Source: Enchytraeus crypticus (lineage: Eukaryota; Annelida; Clitellata; Enchytraeida; Enchytraeidae). From it: a DNA stretch of 64,000 nucleotides. Below, piece after piece: positions 56,585 through 64,000 of the stretch. The DNA lies in the NCBI GenBank assembly GCA_905160935.1, contig CAJHZI010000830.1:41001-105000 (forward strand). The letters are read 5' to 3'. The translations under genes were made by a program, and so were the position numbers. Positions within the stretch are counted from its first letter, which is position 1, and each line of letters begins with the position of its first letter. Under the pieces are notes generated by a model. That model searched no databases. It was not told the origin of the DNA and saw only the letters and a program-made list of their open reading frames with translations.

Positions 56585-59500
56585 ATGGATACCAAGCCCA
56601 TCGTTACATGTAAACAAACTATTTTAATCTTAACTTTCTTGCCTAATTTGAGCGAAGCTTTTGCATTTATTTTAGATGACAGTATAATCTCATAAATTCT
56701 AAAAAGAAATTGTCGTAGCAATTTTCATTCTAATTGCTGTATGCATCAATTACCTAATTGTGGTATAGTTTATTGCTGTAGTTCTGCGGAACTTAAAAAT
56801 GAAGCTGAAATATTAAATGGATTTTTAAGGCAGAATATGTTGTTGATAGCATATTTTCACCAGATCTTGATTGCAGTAGACATCATTTGCATATTAATCA
56901 ACTAATATTACAATTTGAAGATTGTCCAATATTATATTGTTGACAAGGGGCGTTGACTAGAAAATCCAAATCTTTAAACTGCTGTCTCTGATAACTTTAT
57001 TGATTTAACTTTCATTGTAGCTGTTAACTTTCGTTGTTTGATTGCACCCACTCTTAGGTCATGGCGATCAGGCTCTATTTTCCAAGCTGAAAGAGTTTGT
57101 TATTCGAGGTCTTCCGCGCGAAACTGTGGAATGGAAGAGGTTTGTGCATTGTATTTACAGTTTTGTTCTGTGCATTTGAAATAGCATTTGTTTAGATGCT
57201 CGATGTACTTCCTTTCAGTAGAAAGCACATTCTGGACCTCCAAATTCACTCTTAAGCATTCTATGGTGTCGGAAATGTAAGGAAAATTATGAAATGAAGT
57301 TTCTACAATAGTATTATTATGCATATATAGTTAAATGTATATGTAGTTACTGCAGTTGAATGTGTCATAAGCAACAGTTTGATTTCTACTGCATTTGATT
57401 GTATATCAAATGGCTAAATGTAAGCTGAATAGTTGTAGGACTTACAGTAAATGTTTGTTTTCATCTGAAATATTGAGTTTCTTTGGCTTTTTTTGATCAC
57501 CGGACTGGCTTTCGTTTAGGACCTTACTTCTCCTCAGCACATTTCTTTTGCAGATTGGTCTGGGTGAATTGATCTGTAGTGATGTGTACTGTTGGGGACG
57601 TCCCTGACATCATCCCTGGATGAGGAAACGGACGTTAAACCTTTATTATGACTATTATCAATTGTACTAACAGATCATACGGCAGAGCGTCTCGAATGAT
57701 AAAGGCCGAGGTGAATTTTGTGCCGTTCAATCCAGACATCCTACCCTCCTCCGACGAGTGGACGCTGGTGGGGCGGCCTTTTTTTCACACGTACTGGACA
57801 GATTGTGTGAGTGCTATAATGACCTGCTGATGACTTGCTCTCTCTATCTCTCTCTGTCTGTCTCTCTTTCTCTCTCTCTCTCTCCAGAAATCGACCGAAA
57901 ATTAAACAAACGAATGGGAGGGTAATCATATACTGGACATTGTTGCCAGTTTGCACTATCAATTGCAAATGTATGGTTTAGTATTATTGAAATTATTACT
58001 AAAAGCTGGTAAAGCTAATGTTAATGTCAGTTTCTTTACTCGAAAGCGATGTCAGTGACAGGCGAGCCCAGGATTTGAACCTCGCACATACTGATCCACG
58101 GTCGAATATCTTACCGACATCGTCACTGGCTCCAGCCAGTATGATTATTATTGTTATTATTATTATTATTGTTACTATTCAACAGGATGCCGACACTTAC
58201 AAGGCTAGCGTGAGGGAGGAGATCATTGATTGGCTGTCAGCTCTCAGAGAGAAGGACTGCTCTGATTGGTTGATTATCTGCATCGTGAGTGAGGAGGTAC
58301 GAGTGCGCTCAAAGCTGCTGCGTAACTCCGTCTACAACAAAGTCAAGAGCGACTTCTGTGGCAAAAATCCCGACCGGTGGGTTTTCCCTAATTTTTTCTA
58401 CAGTTGAATCGTTTAGATTCCTTCATTTTTAATGCCTGGCTGTGTTATTTTCTTTGAAGCGGTCTCTGCTGCCAATGAATTTAATAATTTTCATTTCGAG
58501 ATCTCTCTTTGAGTTATTAATCTTTTGTAGAAGAAATTGGAAATTTACATAGACTCCGTGTAATTTAATATGAAAATTGTATACATTTGTTTATTGGCAC
58601 GTTATTGACTTCTTACTTCAGTAAACATATCAATCTAACAGTCAATCAGTCATTGAATGAATCAGTTTGTAAATTAATTATGAATCCATCAGTCACTAAG
58701 GTAATTAATCTGTCAATCAATCAGCAGCTGAAATAATCAGTAGGAGAATGACTGAATCAATCAACTAATCTATCAGTTAATGAAATAATGAATCAAGCGG
58801 TCAAATAATCAATCAAGTAATGATTAAATAAATCAGTCAGATGAATCTTATCAATCAGGCATGGCATCAATCAATCCATCTATCAATCCATCAGTCAGTC
58901 CATCAATCAGTCCATCAATCAATCCATCAATCACTCAATCAATCATTCCATCAATCATGCCATCAATCAATCCATCAATCAATCCCTCTATCAATCCATC
59001 TATCAATCCATCAATGAATCCATTTATCAATCCATCAGTCAATCAATCCAATATATCATTGAGAGCATGAACCAGTCATGCCTGATGCTTGTGTAGATGT
59101 ATAATGCTGACTGAGCCGCTGCGCTCGGACGCTCGTAGCTCTGAGTCGTGGAACGCCGTGTTCTACAGGACGCGACTGCTGCTGCTGGACGCCTACAACA
59201 GGAGCCTGGACAGGTTTGAGGAGCACATGAGGGGCGAGAGAGAGAGACGCACCGAGAGAAACTGGAGCTTCTGTCGATACTTCTTGTTACAGGTTCTTCT
59301 TTCTTCTACTTCTTGTCGTTGGTTCTCTCATTCTCTCTTCTACTTCATGTCACAGGTTCTTCTTTTTTCTTCTTAATTTTATTATTTATTTTATTTATTT
59401 ATTTATTTATTGCTTTATTTCAGGCGTAAAAACTCATACATGAATCTTGCATATAGAACAATGCAACAAAAACCAGAAAAGCAAATAGTCTGCACATAAA

Positions 59501-60665
59501 TTGAGCTATAGGCCTAAAACAATTACTTATAGAATTAGGCATACAAGGCTATAATAGGCTCAGTACATCAAAACACTTAACTAGCATATTAGCATTATCC
59601 AGCAAGCACATTCTAAACTTTAATCTGTAATTTGATAGGATAGTATCAAGAGGTGCTGGTTCTTTCTATATCTTGTTGATTGATTGATTGATAGATTTAT
59701 TGATTGATTGTTAGATTGGTTGATGGATTGTTTTATTGATTGTTAGATTTGTTGATTGATTGATTGATTGATTGCTAGATTGATTGATTGCTAGATTAAT
59801 TGATTGATTGTTACATTGGTTGATTGATTGGTTGATTGATTAATGATTGATTGTAGGAGGAGCTAGCATTTTTCTATGAGATGCTCAGACTCTATGAGGA
59901 CTGCCTGGTTCAGTATGATGAACTGGATGCTCTCTTCACACAGTTTGTTGTCAATCACGCTGCTGGAGGTTTGCTATTGGCTGAGTTCTTCTAGTGGGAG
60001 TGGCTTCTATGTGTCAGTCTGTTATGTCATAGCTTCAACTTTACTGAATAGTTAAAACTATAATTACCATATGCCAAGCATTTTTATCCTATATGTTATG
60101 TTGTGCAATCTAATCTACTTTAAATATCTCATTGAGCAGCACTTCTTTATAGAAATCTACTTATTATACATCATTAGGCCTACTCATTAAAATAATAGTA
60201 GGCCTAACAAGAAAAATTATTATTATTATTACCATTGGTTTTGTTTACTATTATCAATATTATTGTTATTTTTATGATATTATTTTCATTTGTACTAACA
60301 AGAGTTGACAAGTACTTCTATCATCTATTATTAAAAGTAAAAAAAGCTTCGTAAATTATTATTTTTAATATAATAATAATAATTTTTATTACGACATCTC
60401 CACTGGCTCGAGTAAGTGGCAATGTCGGTAAGATAACCTATCTTGGATCACTATGTGTGGGTTCAAATCCTGGGCTTTCCCGTCACTGATATCGCTTTCA
60501 ACTGATGAAACTGACATTATCATCGGCCATACAGCTTTTTAAATTATTATTATCATTATTAGCTCAGCCAGTAAATACTACTGCTAGTGTCACCAGTGTT
60601 ATTAGTAGACAGATGTATTAAATTGATTATTAGTTATGTTGATATATTTACTATTATTTACTATG

Positions 60666-60699
<34 letters not shown>

Positions 60700-63600
60700 G
60701 TGTTTATTGTTGAACGACTGGATTTCAGTCCTTTATCACATATGATTGATTCAATTTATATCATATTATAATGTCTTCTTTACGTAGAATGAATATATCA
60801 TTAATGAAAAAAGACTCAAATCCTGGGCTTGCCCAGGATTTGAACCTCGCACATACTGATCCGCTGTCGAATATCTTACCGACGTCGCCACTGGCTCCAG
60901 CCAGTATACTATGATTATGACTATTATTAGTATAATTACTTTACTATATTTATTGTTGAACGACAGATCGCGCCGGTTGGCTGATAGAGTTTGCCGAGCA
61001 CCCGACCACTCGCTGGGACGGTCTCTGTCTCACTCAGCCGATAAACTTTGCCAAGCGGTCGATGATCAAAAGAAACGTCGCGTCGCTGCTGGATCTAAGA
61101 AACTACTTGTTCTCCCGCCAGTCCACGCTCAGACTTCTGCTTGGCAGAGCCTTTGAGATAGGCAATCATGCACTACCGTTTATACACAACTGCATCAGAG
61201 AATTGTCCATACTGAAGGTAGGCAATCATGTTCTACCATTTATGCTTGGAGAATTATATAATTTGATGGTATAACATTGAGCCGCTTAGTTTAGATAATC
61301 TCTTAATTGCCAATTTCTTATTAATCAGTGATCTAATAAAAGCTGAGTTCTGTGCATTAAGCCTATAACTAACTGATCCTCTGAATAACTGATTGATTGG
61401 TTGATTGATTTGATTGATTGGCTGACGCAGGTGGCTTTGCCTGTAGACGTGATTGACTGCAGGATGTTTGATTGATTGTCTATTGATTGATTGTTAGATT
61501 TGATTGATTGAGTGATTGTTTATTGATTGATTGTTTATTGATTAATTGATTGTTAGATTTGATTGAGTGAATGATTGTTTATTGATTCATTGATTGATTT
61601 GATTGATTGACGCAGGTGGCTATGCCAGTGGGCGCGATTGACTGCTGGGTGTTCTTGAGTTGTCTGGAGATACTGCGACTGTTGGACTCCAAGCTAGGAG
61701 ACTCCGAGGAGTACACGCTGCAGAGAGCAATGCTCAGAGACTATGCTCGCAGCAAGGTAAAGTAAACACGCATTATAGTGAAACGATCAACTATGCCGGT
61801 ATCTATCACTTTTTATACCACTTGTTTAAACCGTTAGGCAATTTAGACCATTTTCCGTGTAACCATTCCAGTGAATGTCCGAGATTTTACTCTCAGATCA
61901 GCGCGGCTGGGATTCGAACCTGCGAGAGTTCAATTCACCTCAGGATCTGTCATTTAAAACTTCATGACGTTACCCCTACGCTATTGAGACAAGGCAGCTC
62001 CCTCTAGTACGTTCTGTATAGGTTGGCCTCTCCAAGCACACCGGTACTTACCGCTTTAAACCAGTCATATAGCATTTGCCACTCCTAGTTCACCGGTATT
62101 AACCGTTTTAAACCATTTGTAAAGCCCTGACCACCCAGAGCCAGTAAAAAGCTGGTAAAGCTAATGTTAACGTCAGTTTCCTCACTCGAAAGCGATGATG
62201 TCAGTGACGGGCGAGCCCAGGATTTAAACCCTGCTCATACTGATCTGCGGTAGAATATCTTGCCATCGCTACAGGCTCCAGCAAATCTGATATCAACCGC
62301 TTTAAGCCGGTGATATGCAGTGGACTGGGCGTAGCTAGTAATGAAGTTGCATTAAGTCGTTTCTGCTGTAATATGTCGAAAAATAGTTGCTATCTTGTTG
62401 CGTATGATTAGTACTGAGATTCTATATCCAATATAACGATGACGACATCTGATGTATGAGTTATTGTAAGGTATTTACATTCAACAGGATTTGGCGTAAT
62501 GCTTTCATTATGTTTTAATTTATTTACGTACGTAATTTGAAATCAAAAGCTTTGAACGCCAATCCCGTGCATTTCACTTTGTTCTAATTGCAGCTACAAG
62601 AGAGGAATATGTAGTTTTATTGAATTTGTTAAGAATTTAGAGAAATTATTTTGATACGTTTGTTGAATTTATTATAAAATATCAGTTGCTTAACATTGGA
62701 CGCCTGTGCGGCCACGCTGCTGTGACCTCTATGGAAGAGTTTTCTCGTTCACTCAGGGATGATAGTCTGGAGAGAGACGACTTTGTAGGTCGTGCTCTTA
62801 AATCAATAGAATTCGAGGATGACGAGGGTAGTAATGCTTGGGGCGAGGGGTGACGGGTAGCTTAGGATTTACTATTCCATTTAACAATTTTAAAATGTTC
62901 GAGGTTATAATGGCCTAGGGTAAATGGTCGAGGTTATAATGTCCTAGGTTAAATGGTCGAGGTTATAATGTCCTAGGTTAAATGGTCGAGGTTATAATGT
63001 CCTAGGTTAAATGGTCGAGGTTATAATGTCCTAGGTTAAATGGTCCAGGTTATAATGTCCTAGGTTAAATGGTACAGGTTAAAATTTCATAGGTTAAATT
63101 CATTGCTTAGAATATCTTAGATTAAAATATCCTACGTTTTTCATTTTCAAACCCCAACCTTAGTTAAGCTGAAATTCAAGGCAAGAAGATGATGATGATG
63201 ATGAAAATATTTTGAGTTAGGATAATGTAAATTAAACTATTCTAATTTAAAATATGCTTGATTTGGATGTCTTAAATAATCACTTCTAAACTGGGTAGAA
63301 TATATACGTGTACGTTGATTTAATTTCCATTAAGTAATACATCAATACATTTATCAATACATCGGCTTTGGTTTTGATTTGGTTTAAATTTCAGTTCTAT
63401 CTTGTTATAGTAGCATATTTGTGTTTTAAAATTCCCTAGAATTATTTCAGTGATCATAATTATCAATGCCTCACAGCAAATTAAATAGCCTCTAGGAATC
63501 TGCTGCCTGTTTCGACTTGATATGTTGACTTAAATTGGCGTTGACTTTTGTGGTCACTATTATCTAGATTTGCCCCATTCTGTATGTGAACAGATTGCTC

Positions 63601-63831
63601 GGCTGGGTCCTCTTTATGATCTAATCTTGTTTAGATATTCTCTCTTATCTAGATATTCTCTCATATCTAGATATTCTCTCTTATCTAGATATTCTCTCTT
63701 ATCTAGATAGTCTATGTATGAGCAGATAGCTCGGCTGGGTTTTCTCTGTGGTCTAATGCCAGGCAGCAGTCCCACCTCTGAACAGCTCCATCTGGTGGTG
63801 GAGTTGTTAGCCGGTCTCGTGCGCACTGAAG
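56585..63831 (+). CDS. TRAPPC10: TRAPPC10 (TRAPPII complex subunit), 5' nine exons, continues past the right edge
   Basis: Exons 56585-56609, 57058-57139, 57674-57806, 58186-58376, 59097-59292, 59857-59968, 60967-61217, 61616-61756 and 63726-63831, phases consistent; about 412 residues of a protein usually near 1250. TRAPPC10 (yeast Trs130) is a core TRAPPII subunit, a Rab-directed exchange factor for Golgi and endosomal traffic. The first exon is only 25 bases (MDTKPIVT), with an in-frame TAA five codons upstream. Family blocks follow in order: GDQALFSKLKEF, LPRETVEWKRSYGRASRM, FFHTYWTDCDADTYKAS, DWLIICIV, SESWNAVFYRTRLLLLD, WSFCRYFLLQEELAFFYEML, LVQYDELDALF, SLLDLRNYLFSRQSTL, PVGAIDCWVFLSCLEILR and LGFLCGL with VELLAGL. 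Several introns have copied exon edges, and a second candidate ninth exon lies at 62686-62827. The final donor (GAAG, GTTCGT) is the least certain boundary. Confidence 0.93.
57487..57657 (-). mobile_element. Family C element abutting TRAPPC10 exon 3
   Basis: Reverse copy of the 5' part of 44764-45210: GATCACCGGACTGGCTTTCG, GTTGGGGACGTCCCTGACAT, GAGGAAACGGACGTTAAACC. It ends about 16 bp before the exon 3 acceptor, so the polypyrimidine and branch region may be element-derived. Confidence 0.75.
58001..58140 (-). mobile_element. SINE family A copy
   Basis: Full length in reverse: AAAAGCTGGTAAAGCTAATG to CACTGGCTCCAGCCAGT. It ends 45 bp before TRAPPC10 exon 4. Confidence 0.82.
58630..59065. repeat. 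(AATC)n / CAATCCATCAAT array
   Basis: Degenerate AATC repeats, then a purer ATCAATCCATCAATCCATC block (58865-59050) just before TRAPPC10 exon 5. An Asn/Pro/Ser/Ile open frame here is a repeat translation. Confidence 0.9.
59293..59362 (+). repeat. Copied donor edge of TRAPPC10 exon 5
   Basis: The exon ends TACTTCTTGTTACAG with intron GTTCTTCTTTCTTC; a second TACTTCATGTCACAG followed by GTTCTTCTTTTT occurs about 65 bp downstream, and a partial TACTTCTTGTCGTTGGTTC lies between. Reads as tandem duplication of the exon-intron border. Confidence 0.7.
59670..59856. repeat. (ATTG)n array ending at TRAPPC10 exon 6 acceptor
   Basis: GATTGATTGATTG with TTAGATTG and GGTTGATTG variants, running directly into the exon 6 acceptor ATTGTAG. 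Confidence 0.9.
60403..60538 (+). mobile_element. SINE family A copy
   Basis: Diverged plus-strand copy, CACTGGCTCGAGTAAGTGGC to GGCCATACAGCTTTTT. Confidence 0.7.
60826..60905 (-). mobile_element. SINE family A 5' half
   Basis: Reverse half-copy (GCCCAGGATTTGAACCTCGC to CACTGGCTCCAGCCAGT) preceded by an inverted CAAATCCTGGGC, giving a small palindrome. It ends 62 bp before TRAPPC10 exon 7, just as the 58001 copy precedes exon 4. Confidence 0.72.
61214..61255 (+). repeat. Copied donor edge of TRAPPC10 exon 7
   Basis: The intron begins GTAGGCAATCATGTTCTACC, matching exon 7 bases 61159 onward (TAGGCAATCATGCACTACC) at 22 of 25 positions. The donor GTAGGC itself is part of the copied segment. 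Confidence 0.8.
61421..61470 (+). repeat. Decoy acceptor copy of TRAPPC10 exon 8
   Basis: TGACGCAG followed by 38 bases (GTGGCTTTGCCTGTAGACGT and on) that match the start of the real exon 8 (61616) at 31 of 38 positions. Reads V-A-L-P-V-D-V-I-D-C-R then hits a stop in the ATTG repeat. It lies about 185 bp upstream of the real acceptor. Confidence 0.85.
61761..61987 (-). mobile_element. SINE family B copy immediately after TRAPPC10 exon 8
   Basis: Begins 4-5 bases inside the intron after the exon 8 donor (GTAA, AGTAAACACGCATTATAG) and ends CTACGCTATTGAGAC. Insertion almost on the splice site. Confidence 0.8.
62137..62283 (-). mobile_element. SINE family A copy
   Basis: Reverse, near full length, with a GATGATG duplication (AAAGCGATGATGTCAGTGAC) and B box mutated to GGATTTAAACCC. 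Confidence 0.75.
62686..62827 (+). other. TRAPPC10: Candidate alternative exon 9 of TRAPPC10
   Basis: An open segment after ATCAG reading LLNIGRLCGHAAVTSMEEFS, then FVGRALKSIEFEDDEG, with a possible GTAGTA donor at 62828. Its start (x-x-L/I-G-x-L-C-G) resembles exon 9 (IARLGFLCGL), and it has the same phases (0 in, 1 out), which allows exclusive use but not joint inclusion. The acidic C-terminal part does not match exon 9. Could instead be a chance open frame or unrelated gene fragment. Confidence 0.35.
62895..63105. repeat. 29-bp x 7 minisatellite
   Basis: Seven units of GGTCGAGGTTATAATGTCCT plus AGGTTAAAT, degenerating at the right end, in the intron before TRAPPC10 exon 9. Confidence 0.93.
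63592..63715 (+). repeat. Decoy acceptor of TRAPPC10 exon 9 plus 18-bp array
   Basis: TGTATGTGAACAG followed by ATTGCTCGGCTGGGTCCTCT copies the real acceptor TGTATGAGCAG and ATAGCTCGGCTGGGTTTTCT (63726). Between them lie about five 18-bp units of TCTAGATATTCTCTCTTA, pyrimidine-rich enough to serve as a splicing tract. Confidence 0.85.
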
Positions 63832-64000
63832 GTTCGTCCTCTGATATAGTAATAATGTTGATACAATATTGCTACAGGGTGAGTAAAAAAAATGATGACA
63901 CCTGCAAAAAGTTTGAATATCTCAGGCTATTGTTAATATTTTCAAATAAGACTTTTACCTATTACTAAAGGACTAATTTCTGATGGGCTGGCAAATTTTC

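Noticed and set aside
58018..58140. tRNA gene suggested by B-box-like GGATTTGAACC
   Set aside because: It is inside SINE family A; acceptor and anticodon stems do not pair. Other family A, B and I copies were rejected as tRNAs for the same reason.

Overview
This is a window of animal nuclear DNA: spliced genes with GT-AG introns, no operons, long microsatellites, and many short interspersed repeats with tRNA-like promoter boxes. The gene set (GDP-fucose transporter, cofactor-dependent phosphoglycerate mutase, TRAPPC10, an FG-GAP protein of the DEX1 type, an IL16/PDZD2-like PDZ protein, an IGFBP-domain secreted protein) fits a bilaterian invertebrate. I lean towards a lophotrochozoan, but nothing in the sequence proves the phylum.

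Layout, left to right. 920-9480 (-): a three-exon gene for a Ser/Thr/Glu-rich protein ending in a PDZ domain. 9.5-15.7 kb: repeats only. 15736-18703 (+): SLC35C1, the Golgi GDP-fucose transporter, in three exons. 18.7-27.2 kb: repeats plus the decayed 3' end of a LINE. 27175-30423 (+): a secreted protein with an IGFBP N-terminal domain and a second Cys-rich module, in four exons. 35986-36058 (+): tRNA-Lys(UUU). 40093-43340 (-): phosphoglycerate mutase, six exons, complete. 46015-55231 (-): a DEX1-like FG-GAP membrane protein, twelve exons, complete. 56585 to beyond the right edge (+): TRAPPC10, nine exons in the window, arranged head to head with the DEX1-like gene. All exon boundaries were joined by hand. 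Reading frame and intron phase close exactly for every gene, and the four familiar proteins align with their families as I remember them.

The most unusual feature is how often introns contain tandem copies of the neighbouring exon's edge, splice site included. SLC35C1 intron 1 has eight decoy copies of the exon 2 acceptor and its first ~50 coding bases. The DEX1-like gene has a 41-bp unit repeated 18 times, made of the last 39 bases of exon 6 plus its GT donor. Other introns of that gene have 29-bp and 31-bp arrays anchored at the acceptors of exons 4 and 10. TRAPPC10 has single degenerate copies at exons 5, 7, 8 and 9. The PGAM stop codon region is likewise amplified into the 3' UTR. This looks like one recurrent local process that multiplies splice-site-spanning segments, reminiscent of the AGGT tandem-duplication model of intron gain.

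The genes have no evident shared pathway. SLC35C1 and TRAPPC10 both serve the Golgi, and three others (IGFBP-like, DEX1-like, SLC35C1) are secretory-pathway or membrane products, but linkage here looks incidental. Product calls rest on remembered family features. No database search was possible.
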